A DNA stretch of 64,000 nucleotides from Hamadaea flava (GTDB taxonomy: Bacteria; Actinomycetota; Actinomycetes; Mycobacteriales; Micromonosporaceae). The DNA lies in NCBI RefSeq assembly GCF_024172085.1, contig NZ_JAMZDZ010000001.1, positions 3,100,001-3,164,000 of the forward strand, in the 5' to 3' direction. Below the pieces are notes generated by a model, which ran no database searches, was not told the origin of the DNA, and saw nothing but the letters and a program-made list of their open reading frames with translations. Made by a program: the position numbers and the translations under genes. This document shows positions 16,913 to 24,411 of this stretch, piece after piece (the stretch's first letter is position 1; every line of letters begins with the position of its first letter).

Positions 16913-17892
16913 CCGCCGTCCTTGTCCGGCTTGACGGCGACCGGAGCGCCCGAACCCGTGGTCGCGGATCTCGGCGCGGGAACCGGCCAGACCTTCGCCG
17001 CCCGGTCGGCCGAGCGCCCGTGCGCCGGAGCGGAGTCGGTCTCGGCGAGAAACGCCCCCAGCACTTCGGCCGCAGCCGGTGCGTTGTCGAGCCAGGGCAG
17101 GTGACCGGCCCCGCCCGCGTGGATCGCCGGTCCGCTGATCACGTCGGCGATCGTGCCGAGCGTGTCGAGCCGTGCCAGCGGATCGCGTTCGCCCAGCAGC
17201 AGGCCGACCGGTTGGGGAAGCCGTCCCAAGTCGGTCGCGCCGTAGCCGCCGCTGGCGTGGGTCGCCCGGGACAGTGTCCTGAACGCGGTGTCGAAGCCGG
17301 GCCGCGCCGCCACGGCGTCGGTCAGCTCGGCCCAGCCGTCCGGCAGCCGATCCGGGGACTGCCCGAGCCGGGCCCACCGGTCCTGCCCGCCACTCCGGCG
17401 ACCGGTCATCGGCCAGCCGCTCAGCTTCCGCGGCGTGAGCACGGACGTCCCGGCCGTGCACGCGGGTGCGCCGAGCAACGCGATCGCGCGTACGCACTCG
17501 GCCCGGTCGGCGGCGGTCCACAGTGCCCACAATCCGCCGACGCCGTTGCCGCCGATGGCGACCGCCTCCAGGCTCATCGCGTCCAGCAGCCCGTGCACGA
17601 AGCCGACGGCGAACCCACGCAGGTGGGAGACGGTGCGATAGTCCGTCGGCTCGGCCTGGCCGAAGCCGGGCAGGTCGACGGCGAGCACCCGATGCCCGGT
17701 GAGCCGGGCCATGAGCGGCAGCCACACCGAGGCCGCCGTCGCGACGTCGGGCAGGAGCACCAGGACCGGACCCGATCCAGACTCCAGTACGCGAGTCCGG
17801 CCGCCGAAGCCCGGGATCTCGACGGCGTACTCGATCGGCGTGACACCGCAGGCGACGGCGACGCGCCCCTCCGCGTCTGCCAGCGTGTTCAT
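16909..17892 (-). CDS. Alpha/beta hydrolase-fold protein lacking the nucleophile serine
   Basis: 327 residues. The fold is clear: VLVLLPDVATAASVW oxyanion strand, the nucleophile-elbow region IGGNGVGGLW, Asp in LGERDPLARLD and His in AGGAGHLPWLD. However, the elbow reads G-N-G-V-G-G where the family has G-x-S-x-G-G: residue 117 is Gly (codon at 17542-17544), one base from Ser. It may be non-catalytic, mutated, or use another chemistry. The C-terminal ~45 residues are disordered and end at DKDGG, with the stop inside repeat element C1. Confidence 0.85.
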   Translation of the reverse strand: MNTLADAEGRVAVACGVTPIEYAVEIPGFGGRTRVLESGSGPVLVLLPDVATAASVWLPLMARLTGHRVLAVDLPGFGQAEPTDYRTVSHLRGFAVGFVHGLLDAMSLEAVAIGGNGVGGLWALWTAADRAECVRAIALLGAPACTAGTSVLTPRKLSGWPMTGRRSGGQDRWARLGQSPDRLPDGWAELTDAVAARPGFDTAFRTLSRATHASGGYGATDLGRLPQPVGLLLGERDPLARLDTLGTIADVISGPAIHAGGAGHLPWLDNAPAAAEVLGAFLAETDSAPAHGRSADRAAKVWPVPAPRSATTGSGAPVAVKPDKDGG

Positions 17893-18036
17893 GCGTCCAC
17901 GGTATGCCTCAGGATCGGTCTCCCGCTGGGGGGATTAGGCGATAAAGGCACCGAATGTGTCACCGCCCAGCGCAGACCGTCCACGATCGAGCGATGCGGT
18001 ACCGAGCGACGCAGTACCAAAGCGACGCAGCTGGGA

Positions 18037-18447
18037 TCAGTCCACGGTCCAGCTGATCAGCGGCGGACGTACGCTCGCACACACCGGATCACCGGCAGGA
18101 TCGGTGAGACCGAGCCGAGCCGTGAGCCGACCGGCGGCCAGCGCCGCTTCGGCGGTCGCCGGGTCGATCCCGTCGAGCCACAGCTTCGCCCGCCGGAACA
18201 TGACGCCGTCGGAGCCGAGCCAGGTCAGGTAGACGAACCGCTGACCGGGCCCGCCCTGGATGTGCGGCCCGCGCACGTCGAGCCGGCCGTCGACGACCTT
18301 CGCCGCCGTGGCCGTCAGTTCCCAGGCGACCTGGGCAGCGTCGCCGGGCTGCACCCCGAGCAGTTCGGCAGGCTTGTCCCGCCGCTGTACGCCGACCGCG
18401 ACGCCCGGCCGTCCCGGCAGGTTCCGCCCCTCGATCCGGATCCGCAT
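18037..18447 (-). CDS. DUF5990 family protein
   Basis: 136 residues from ATG 18447. The start MRIRIEGRNLPG, the middle VAVGVQRRDKPAELLGVQPGDAA, and the stretch RGPHIQGGPGQRFVYLTW followed by FRRAKLWLD match my memory of the DUF5990 family, small actinobacterial proteins of unknown role. No signal peptide or catalytic motif is visible. It is transcribed towards the hydrolase gene, with a 144-bp gap that contains imperfect GAGCGACGCAGTACC-like repeats. Confidence 0.75.
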   Translation of the reverse strand: MRIRIEGRNLPGRPGVAVGVQRRDKPAELLGVQPGDAAQVAWELTATAAKVVDGRLDVRGPHIQGGPGQRFVYLTWLGSDGVMFRRAKLWLDGIDPATAEAALAAGRLTARLGLTDPAGDPVCASVRPPLISWTVD

Positions 18448-18543
18448 GGTCCCAGTATTCCGCCGCAGTACGACAGCCGCCGATCCGCGCCAGATCGAAG
18501 GGCATAAGAGAGCGGGCGAACGGCCCGACACCCCGAGCCGAAA

Positions 18544-18581
18544 TAGACACTGTCTACGCACCCGTGATAGACAGTGTCTAT
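18544..18581. promoter_or_regulatory. Two TAGACA-N-TGTCTA operators overlapping the TetR start
   Basis: Site 1 (18544-18556) is TAGACA-C-TGTCTA. Site 2 (18567-18581) is ATAGACA-G-TGTCTAT, a perfect 7-bp-arm palindrome. Centres are 24 bp apart and site 2 overlaps the presumed ATG of the TetR gene. Strong candidate for autoregulation; the overlap implies a leaderless transcript or a further-downstream start. Confidence 0.65.
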
Positions 18582-19287
18582 GCATGACAACCTGCCGGAT
18601 CGGCTGGTCCAGGCCGGCGTGGCACTGCTGCGGCAGGAGGGCGTCGAGGCGCTCTCGTTGCGGGAGATCGCCCGGCGGGCCGGAGTCTCCCATGGTGCCC
18701 CGCGCCGTTACTTCCCGACCCATCAGCGGCTGCTGGGCGCGATCGCGCGCGAGGGCTACCGAGAGTTCGACCGCCGGATCAGCGCGGTCGCTTCGGCCGG
18801 CGGCGACCCGGCGGAGCAGCTCCTTCAGATCGGGCGGGTCTACGTCGCCTTCGCCGCGTCCGATCGCGGCATGTTCGAGTTGATGTTCCGGCACGACCTG
18901 CTGCGCGGCAACGAGATCGGGCTGCGCCAGGACAGCCTCGCGCTCTTCGACGTCCTCGTACGCCTCGCCGAGCGGGCGGGGGCGAAGCCGGCCCGCCGCC
19001 GGGCCGCCGCGCTCTGGGCCAATCTGCAGGGCATCGCCCAACTGCACCTGTGGGGCAGCCTGGAGCTGGCCGCCGGCGCCGACGACGTCGACACCCTGCT
19101 CCGGACGGCGGTCAGCGCCCACCTCGGAACTCAGGACCAAGCCACCAGCCAAGCTGACCAAGCCCCCAGCCAAGCCGCCAGCCAAGCCCCCAGCCAAGCC
19201 CCCAGCCAAGCCCCCAGCCAAGCCCCCAGCCAAGCCACCGGGCCGGCCGATGAACCGACCGCACAAGAGACTGCACTGGGAGCCTGA
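18580..19287 (+). CDS. TetR/AcrR family regulator with repetitive Gln-rich tail
   Basis: About 235 residues from ATG 18580 (a GTG six bases upstream is also possible). The helix-turn-helix LSLREIARRAGVSHGAPRRYF is at about residues 26-46, followed by a WHG-type C-terminal ligand domain (GMFELMFRHDLL, then LWANLQGIAQLHLWGS). The last ~45 residues are a low-complexity run of QAPS units coded by a 12-bp repeat. It overlaps the acyltransferase gene by 38 bp, so the two are cotranscribed; it may regulate lipid acylation. Confidence 0.88.
   Translation: MHDNLPDRLVQAGVALLRQEGVEALSLREIARRAGVSHGAPRRYFPTHQRLLGAIAREGYREFDRRISAVASAGGDPAEQLLQIGRVYVAFAASDRGMFELMFRHDLLRGNEIGLRQDSLALFDVLVRLAERAGAKPARRRAAALWANLQGIAQLHLWGSLELAAGADDVDTLLRTAVSAHLGTQDQATSQADQAPSQAASQAPSQAPSQAPSQAPSQATGPADEPTAQETALGA
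19139..19236. repeat. 12-bp in-frame tandem array at the TetR 3' end
   Basis: Repeats of CCCAGCCAAGCC, four of them near perfect (about 19185-19236), with decayed copies before. They encode the Q-A-P-S tail of the TetR protein and end 14 bp before the start codon of the overlapping acyltransferase gene. Confidence 0.85.
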
Positions 19288-19954
19288 CGTGCTGCTGCAA
19301 TCCGCCGTACGCCCCATCGCCACCGCGGTGCTCCGTCTCGCGTTCTGGCCGACCGTCGAGGGCCGCGACAACGTGCCGCGCCGGGGCCCGGTCATCTTCG
19401 CGGTGAATCACATCTCGGCCCTGGACAGCTTCCTCATCTCGCCGTTGTCGCCGCGCCGGGTCGCGTTCATGGCCAAGAGCGAGTACTTCGTCCGCAGGGG
19501 CGCACTCGGCTGGCTGATGCGTACCGCACTGGTCGGGACCGACGCCATCCCGGTCAGCCGCACCGACTCCCGGTCCGCGCTCGGTTCGCTCGACGTCGCC
19601 GCCGCGCACCTCGCGAAGGGCGGTGCGTTCGGCATTCACCCGGAGGGCAGCAGGTCGCGTGATGGGCGGCTCTACCGTGGGCGTACCGGGGTGGCGTGGC
19701 TCGCCCTGGAGACCGGCGCGGCGGTCGTGCCGGTCGCGGTCAGCGGCACCGATCGCATCCTGCCGGTCGGCGCGCGGATTCCCCGGCCGGGCCGCATCAC
19801 CGTCCGGTTCGGACAGCCGCTGCACTTCGACGGCTCCGAGGGCAAGACCGCGAACCAGGCGCGCCGAGTGGTCACCGACAAGATCATGGACGCGATCGCG
19901 AAGCTGTCCGACCAAGAACGCGCATCGTCGTACGCCGATCTCCCGACAGACTGA
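19250..19954 (+). CDS. 1-acyl-sn-glycerol-3-phosphate acyltransferase (PlsC type)
   Basis: 234 residues. The acyltransferase block I NHISALD (His54, Asp59) and block III PEGSRSRDG (near 131-139) are present, with PVAVSGTDRILP as block IV. These enzymes acylate lysophosphatidic acid at the membrane during phospholipid synthesis. It starts inside the end of the upstream TetR gene (38 bp overlap). Confidence 0.92.
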   Translation: MNRPHKRLHWEPDVLLQSAVRPIATAVLRLAFWPTVEGRDNVPRRGPVIFAVNHISALDSFLISPLSPRRVAFMAKSEYFVRRGALGWLMRTALVGTDAIPVSRTDSRSALGSLDVAAAHLAKGGAFGIHPEGSRSRDGRLYRGRTGVAWLALETGAAVVPVAVSGTDRILPVGARIPRPGRITVRFGQPLHFDGSEGKTANQARRVVTDKIMDAIAKLSDQERASSYADLPTD

Positions 19955-19969
19955 ATCGCGACATCAACA

Positions 19970-20001
19970 TTGACGCACATCTGTCTTTTATATAGATGTG
20001 C
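19970..20001 (+). promoter_or_regulatory. Promoter with embedded inverted repeat, probably leaderless
   Basis: TTGACG at 19970-19975 and TATAGA at 19991-19996 (15-bp spacer) make a -35/-10 pair. The inverted repeat GCACATCT...AGATGTGC (19975-20001) covers it. The ATG of the secreted protein is at 20006, so transcription would start at or just before the start codon; no ribosome site is visible. Confidence 0.5.
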
Positions 20002-20005
20002 TTTC

Positions 20006-21067
20006 ATGAAGCGCACACTGTTCCGGCTGGCGGCCGCGGTAGCCGCCACGCTCGCACTCGTCACCGTCAGCACCGCGCCGAGCCAGGCCGCCGTCCCCGA
20101 CCGCAAGGGCTGGGTGCTCTACAACGCACCCGCCGCGAGCATCGTCGGCTTCGGCACCTGGCCGGCCGCCACGACCGTCACCCCACTCGCGCCCGCGGGT
20201 CGCTACCAGGTGCGATTCCCCGGCCAGGCGGCCTCGGGCGGCGTCGTGCACGTCACGGCCGTCAACTCGGTCCCGCATTGGTGCCAGGTCGAGGCCTGGG
20301 GGATCTCGCTCTCCGACGAGATCGTCAACCTCCGCTGTTACAAGGCCGGCGGGTTCCTCGACCCCACCAGCTTCAGCGCGTTCTTCACGAGCGCGTCGGG
20401 TCTCGGCGGCTTCGGACCATATGGGTACGCCTTCAGCAGCGCCACGGGCACGGTGGTCAATCAGTACAACTCGTCCGGGGCCGGCAACACCGTGACTCCG
20501 GGACCGGTCGGCCAGTACTTCGTGCAGTTCCCGGGCCTGGTGACCGGGGGGCCGATCGACGGCAGCCTCCAGGCGACCGCGGTCAACTCGGGCACCGGCG
20601 CCCGTTGCAAGATCGCCAAGTGGTCGTCCACCGCGACCGGCCAGGACGTGATGGTCTTCTGCTTCGACTCGGCCGGGGCCTTCATGAACACCGCGTTCAC
20701 CGTGACGTACCAGTACAAGGTGTCGCTCTACGGCGCGTCGATCCCGCCGAAGTACTTCGGCTACGTGCTGAACGTGCCGCCGGTCGGCCCGCCGACGACG
20801 AACTTCAACTCGATCGTCGGGCTGAGCGCGAACACCGTCGTCGCCGCCGGGGCCGGGCTGTCGCTGGTGACCTTCCCGCGCATCGGGTTCACGCCGAACA
20901 CCGTGCAGGTGACGGCGTTCGGCACGACCCCCGACTTCTGCGGGATGAACACCTTCTGGGGCAACTTCGGGTCACCTGACGTGGTCGTCCGGGACGTGAA
21001 CTGCTTCACCTCGGCCGGTGCGCCGTCCGGCAACGGGTTCCTGGTCAGCGCCAGCTCGATCCTCTGA
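20006..21067 (+). CDS. Secreted protein with three internal repeats, unknown function
   Basis: 353 residues from ATG 20006. A typical signal peptide (MKRTLFRLAAAVAATLALV, cleavage after SQA near 33) is followed by three homologous ~105-residue units starting GWVLYNAP, GYAFSSAT and GYVLNVPP. Each has a GRYQVRFPG/GQYFVQFPG/LSLVTFPR-type strand, an HVTAVNS/QATAVNS/QVTAFGT strand and two Cys (for example CQVEAWG and LRCYKAG) likely disulfide bonded. No catalytic motif is evident; an extracellular beta-rich binding or structural protein is likely. Confidence 0.8.
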   Translation: MKRTLFRLAAAVAATLALVTVSTAPSQAAVPDRKGWVLYNAPAASIVGFGTWPAATTVTPLAPAGRYQVRFPGQAASGGVVHVTAVNSVPHWCQVEAWGISLSDEIVNLRCYKAGGFLDPTSFSAFFTSASGLGGFGPYGYAFSSATGTVVNQYNSSGAGNTVTPGPVGQYFVQFPGLVTGGPIDGSLQATAVNSGTGARCKIAKWSSTATGQDVMVFCFDSAGAFMNTAFTVTYQYKVSLYGASIPPKYFGYVLNVPPVGPPTTNFNSIVGLSANTVVAAGAGLSLVTFPRIGFTPNTVQVTAFGTTPDFCGMNTFWGNFGSPDVVVRDVNCFTSAGAPSGNGFLVSASSIL

Positions 21068-21073
21068 ACAACC

Positions 21074-21108
21074 GGTGCGTGCACGGCGCCCAGGGCCGTG
21101 CACGCACC
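21074..21108. terminator. Hairpin terminator between convergent genes
   Basis: Perfect 14-bp arms GGTGCGTGCACGGC / GCCGTGCACGCACC around a 7-bp loop, just after the secreted-protein stop and before the end of the convergent NAD-binding gene. No T-run, as is common in high-GC actinomycetes. Likely bidirectional. Confidence 0.75.
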
Positions 21109-21125
21109 CTCCGCCTCCGCCGCAC

Positions 21126-21758
21126 TCAGCGAGCGAGGGCGATCGAGTGCCCGAAGGTCGTCGGATCCCGCAGTACGCGCAGCATCTCGACGGCCACCTC
21201 GGCGCGGGGCGTGAACATGCCCAGCGGCAGATTCCGGTCCAGCCGACGGCGTACGCGGCCGGTCCCGGGCTTGTCGGTCAGCCGGGACGGCCGCAGGATC
21301 GTCCAGTCCAGCCCGCTGGACCGCACGACTTCTTCGGCGCGCACCAGGTCGGCCCAGCCTTCGCGCAGCACCCGGCGCAGGACCGGCTTGACGGCGTACC
21401 GGGTCAGCGGATCGTCGCCACCGTCCACATAGGGCCCTGACGCCGAGACCACGATCAGCCGGCGTACGCCGGTCTCCCGCAGCGCCCAGCGCAAGGCGGC
21501 GGCGGTGTCGCTGCACACCGTGGTGGGACCGTCGGGCCGCGGGCCGACCGCCGAGAGGACGGCGTCGCGCCCCTTGATCGCGGGCGCGATCGCCTCTCCG
21601 TCGAAGACGTCGGCCACCACCACATCTAGGCGGTCGGCGCGGACGGGCAACCGGCTCGGGTCACGAACGATCGCGGTGACGTCGTGGCCGTCGACCAGCG
21701 CCCGCTTCACGAGTTCCTGCCCGATCCGCCCGGTGGCGCCGCAAACGGTGATCTTCAT
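21126..21758 (-). CDS. NAD(P)-binding protein (NmrA/atypical SDR)
   Basis: 210 residues. Rossmann start MKITVCGATGRIGQEL with GATGRIG at 7-13, then VVSASGPY near 104 and WTILRPSRL near 152, as in NAD(P)H-binding atypical short-chain dehydrogenases. These proteins often act as flavin/biliverdin reductases or redox sensors. It is divergent from a TetR gene across a region with two operator-like palindromes. Confidence 0.88.
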   Translation of the reverse strand: MKITVCGATGRIGQELVKRALVDGHDVTAIVRDPSRLPVRADRLDVVVADVFDGEAIAPAIKGRDAVLSAVGPRPDGPTTVCSDTAAALRWALRETGVRRLIVVSASGPYVDGGDDPLTRYAVKPVLRRVLREGWADLVRAEEVVRSSGLDWTILRPSRLTDKPGTGRVRRRLDRNLPLGMFTPRAEVAVEMLRVLRDPTTFGHSIALAR

Positions 21759-21788
21759 GGCCTCTCCCCAGTCTGCTGTTGTGAGCCG

Positions 21789-21842
21789 TGGTTAGTGAGC
21801 ACTTACTAACCACTATGATGGTTAGTGAACACTCACCTGTCA
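21789..21842. promoter_or_regulatory. Tandem operators for the TetR/NAD-binding pair
   Basis: Site 1 (21789-21812) has perfect arms TGGTTAGT...ACTAACCA. Site 2 (21819-21842) repeats the left half TGGTTAGTGA and has a decayed right half. Centres are 30 bp apart, on the same helix face, between divergent genes. Confidence 0.65.
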
Positions 21843-21865
21843 AACCCAGTTACGTGGAGGCGGCC

Positions 21866-22447
21866 GTGGCGCAGACCCGGGACGTGATCCTCGACGCGGC
21901 GCTGACCGTGATCCGCGAACGCGGCCTCGGCAAGGCCACCACCAAGGCGATCGCGCAGGAGGCCGGGTTCTCCGAAGCCGCGCTGTACAAGCACTTCGCC
22001 GACAAGGAGGAGATCTTCCTCGGCGTACTGCAGGAACGGTCGCCCGGCTTTCCGCCGCTGCACGCCGCGTTGGCGGCCAAACCCGGCAGCGGCACGGTCG
22101 AGGCCAACCTGATCGCGATCGCGACCGCGGCGATGGCGTTCTACCACGAGAACTTCCCACTCCTGGGCTCGATCTTCGCCGAGCACCGAGTGTTCGAGAC
22201 GCATCGGACACGGCTGACCCAGCGGGGCGCCGGCCCGCACAAGGTGAATCAAGCGGTCGCCGGCTACCTGACGGGCGAGCAACAGGCGGGCCGCGTACGC
22301 ACCGACGCCGACGTGAAAGCGGCCGCCGATCTGCTCCTGGGCTGTTGCTTCCAGCAGGCCTTTCTCAGTCACTACCAGGGTCGGCCGGTCGGCCGGGAAG
22401 CCGCCGAACGCTACGTCCGCGCGCTCCTGCCCACCTTCGTGCCCTGA
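21866..22447 (+). CDS. TetR family transcriptional regulator
   Basis: 193 residues from GTG 21866, chosen because GGAGG lies 5 bp upstream and because longer starts (ATG 21815/21818) would place the operators inside the gene. The helix-turn-helix is TTKAIAQEAGFSEAALYKHF (residues about 24-43). The ligand domain contains FPLLGSIFAEHRVF. It is likely the repressor of the divergent NAD(P)-binding protein gene and of itself. Confidence 0.88.
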   Translation: MAQTRDVILDAALTVIRERGLGKATTKAIAQEAGFSEAALYKHFADKEEIFLGVLQERSPGFPPLHAALAAKPGSGTVEANLIAIATAAMAFYHENFPLLGSIFAEHRVFETHRTRLTQRGAGPHKVNQAVAGYLTGEQQAGRVRTDADVKAAADLLLGCCFQQAFLSHYQGRPVGREAAERYVRALLPTFVP

Positions 22448-22542
22448 CCTACGGCACTGCTTGACTCGACGTCTACGGCGTCGACGCCTTCGAGGTCGGC
22501 GGCCAGGCTGCTCTGGTCCCTGGTCAGCGTCTCGCGCGGCAT
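22448..22542 (-). pseudogene. Possible remnant of a TetR N-terminus
   Basis: From the ATG at 22542 the minus strand reads MPRETLTRDQ, the stereotyped start of one TetR subgroup. It then continues SSLAADLEGVDAVDVES instead of the expected helix-turn-helix. The core of the gene appears deleted, leaving about 95 bp between two intact genes. Confidence 0.35.
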
Positions 22543-22560
22543 GCGTCCACGATATTGCAC

Positions 22561-23292
22561 TTAGTTCAGGAACTCTTCCCAGGTACGCGAGCCGAGGTCC
22601 GCGCCGGTGACGGTCAGGTTCGCCCCGCTCCGGTACGCCTTCCCGGCCGCGCCGGGGATCCGGACCGGCAGGAGCAGCCGCCGCTTGCCGGTCGTCCGCA
22701 GGTAGCCGGCGATCAGTTCGCGCATGTCGTAGACGCGCGGCCCGGCCAGGTCCGGCACGAGTCCGGACGGCTCGCCGAGTGCGAGTTCCACCAGGCGCTT
22801 GGCGACGTCCCGGGCGTCCACCGGCTGGAAGCGCAGCCCGCCGGGCACCGGAACGATCGGCGACTTCGTCATCCCTCGCAGCGTCGTGCGGACGAGGTCG
22901 TGGAACTGCGCAGCGCGCAGAATCGTCCACGGTACGCCCGACTCCCCGACCGCCTGCTCGGCCGCCTCCTTCATTCGCAGCCAGGCCAGCGGCACCCGGC
23001 CGACCCCGATCACCGAGATGTACACCAGATGGCGTACGCCGGCCGTCCGCGCCGCCGCGACCAGGTTGCGGGTGGCGATGTCGTCGCCCTTCTGCGCACC
23101 GGCCAGGTGCAGGACGATCTCCGCTCCGTCGACGGCGTCCGCCACGCCCTCCCCGGTCAGCAGGTCGGCGACCACATCGCCGTTGGCCGCGTTGCGGCTC
23201 AGCACCCGTACCTTCGCGCCGGTCTGCCGCAGCAGCGGCACCACCTGGCGGCCCAGCGTCCCCGTGCCCCCGGTCACCAGAATCGTCGTCAT
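22561..23292 (-). CDS. NAD(P)H-binding protein (NmrA/SDR-a5-like)
   Basis: 243 residues from ATG 23292. Rossmann motif ILVTGGTGTLGRQV (GGTGTLG near 8-14), HLVYISVIGVGRV near 107 and GVPWTILRAAQFHD near 140 place it in the atypical SDR group of NAD(P)H-binding reductases and redox sensors. It has the same general family as the 21126 protein but a different subgroup. It reads into the TetR remnant, which suggests a regulator once stood next to it. Confidence 0.88.
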   Translation of the reverse strand: MTTILVTGGTGTLGRQVVPLLRQTGAKVRVLSRNAANGDVVADLLTGEGVADAVDGAEIVLHLAGAQKGDDIATRNLVAAARTAGVRHLVYISVIGVGRVPLAWLRMKEAAEQAVGESGVPWTILRAAQFHDLVRTTLRGMTKSPIVPVPGGLRFQPVDARDVAKRLVELALGEPSGLVPDLAGPRVYDMRELIAGYLRTTGKRRLLLPVRIPGAAGKAYRSGANLTVTGADLGSRTWEEFLN

Positions 23293-23311
23293 GATCTGCT
23301 CCTGTTCCATT

Positions 23312-23347
23312 CGCTCAACTCGTCGCTCAACTCGTCGCTCAACTCGT
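23312..23347. repeat. 12-bp tandem repeat, three copies
   Basis: Three identical CGCTCAACTCGT units immediately upstream of the NAD(P)H-binding gene, followed by a decayed CGTTCGAA. They lie in the leader or promoter, between the start and the terminator hairpin. Confidence 0.85.
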
Positions 23348-23383
23348 CGTTCGAAACCCTGACGAGCCGGGGCGCGCGAATGT

Positions 23384-23419
23384 GACAGGCCCTCCGGGAT
23401 TTCTCCCGGAGGGCCTGTC
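23384..23419. terminator. Strong hairpin terminator
   Basis: Perfect 16-bp arms beginning GACAGGCCCTCCGGGA and a 4-base TTTC loop. It lies just downstream of the DUF4242 gene on the minus strand and separates it from the NAD(P)H-binding gene. Confidence 0.85.
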
Positions 23420-23442
23420 TCACACAGGTGCAGGTCGCAGAA

Positions 23443-23691
23443 TCAGACCTCGATCGGCACCTCGTAGACCTCGGAGGTGGCGTGCCCGGCCTTCGAATGC
23501 ACGCGCATCACCGCCTCCTTGTCCGGTCCGGTCGACAGGCAGAACGCCTTGCCGGAGATCGGATCGAGCCATGCCTTCTCGAAGTGCACCATCTCGTCGG
23601 CCTCTACCGCGAGATCGGCCTCATGCGCTTTCCGCAGGTCTTCCGCGGTGGCGTTGACGAACCCGGTGTGCACGTCCATGAACGTGGGCAT
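23443..23691 (-). CDS. DUF4242 (SCO4226-like nickel-binding) small protein
   Basis: 82 residues from ATG 23691, after a GGGGGAGA ribosome site. The ferredoxin-like fold sequence MPTFMDVHTGF, then FEKAWLDPISGKAFCLSTGPDKEAVMRVHSKAGH, matches the DUF4242 family, of which Streptomyces SCO4226 was shown to bind nickel. Metal ligands are probably the conserved His/Cys/Asp residues, but binding here is an inference. It is followed by a strong terminator, so it is a single-gene unit. Confidence 0.82.
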   Translation of the reverse strand: MPTFMDVHTGFVNATAEDLRKAHEADLAVEADEMVHFEKAWLDPISGKAFCLSTGPDKEAVMRVHSKAGHATSEVYEVPIEV

Positions 23692-23854
23692 CCGTCTCCC
23701 CCTTCTCGAATCCATGCGGCGACAGCCGCCGGTAACCGCGTTCGTCTCCAGCATGCGCTCGGTCGAGGGCCTGAGCTGGCCTTTCAGCACACTGAGACCC
23801 ACTCCGTATCCGGCGTCGAAGCCGCGCCGACAGCGCGCCTTGACGCAACCGGTA

Positions 23855-23909
23855 GGTTGCTATAACGTTGATAGCAACCAAGTAGTTGCGATAACCTGTC
23901 GTACGACAG
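23855..23909. promoter_or_regulatory. Operators upstream of the SRPBCC-ArsR operon
   Basis: Site 1 (23855-23879) has perfect 9-bp arms GGTTGCTAT / ATAGCAACC around AACGTTG. A related half-site AGTTGCGATAACC follows at 23884-23896. Site 2 (23896-23909) is the perfect palindrome CTGTCGTACGACAG. Probable binding region of the ArsR regulator coded in the operon. Confidence 0.6.
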
Positions 23910-23976
23910 AGTCGTAATACAGAGTCAGCGGCAGTCACCGGCAATCGTCGGCAAGCATCGGCAGAGGAGAACAGTC

Positions 23977-24411
23977 ATGGCATTCCCTGACCGCATCGAG
24001 CGGACCCTCGAGCTCAACCACGCTCCCGAGCGCGTCTGGCAGGCGCTGACCACCGCCGAGGGCCTCGGCACCTGGTTCGGCCAGAAGGCCGAGGTGGATC
24101 TCCGCGTCGGCGGCCACGCCAAGCTCACCTGGGACAGCGGCGATGTCGCCACGCTCACCATCGAACGCGTCGAACCGCCGCACGTCTTCGGCTACACGTG
24201 GATGATCTACGGGCTGCCCGCCGAGGACCCGCGCCGCACCTACGTCGAGTTCACCTTGGAACCCAGCGACGCCGGCACTACCCTCACCATGGTGGAGACC
24301 GGATTCGCACAACTCCCCGACGGCGAGTACAAGAAGGCGTACTCGGCGAACAACGAGGGATGGACCAGCGAGCTGGGCGAACTCGTCGCGTACCTCGATG
24401 GAACTCACTGA
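23977..24411 (+). CDS. SRPBCC (AHSA1) domain protein
   Basis: 144 residues forming one START/AHSA1-like domain: IERTLELNHAPERVWQALTTAEGLGTWF at the start, then GGHAKLTWDSGDVATL and FTLEPSDAGTTLTMVETGF. Such proteins bind hydrophobic ligands in a deep cavity. An AGGAGA ribosome site precedes it. It overlaps the ArsR gene by 14 bp, the standard actinobacterial SRPBCC-ArsR cassette, in which the regulator controls the operon. Confidence 0.9.
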   Translation: MAFPDRIERTLELNHAPERVWQALTTAEGLGTWFGQKAEVDLRVGGHAKLTWDSGDVATLTIERVEPPHVFGYTWMIYGLPAEDPRRTYVEFTLEPSDAGTTLTMVETGFAQLPDGEYKKAYSANNEGWTSELGELVAYLDGTH

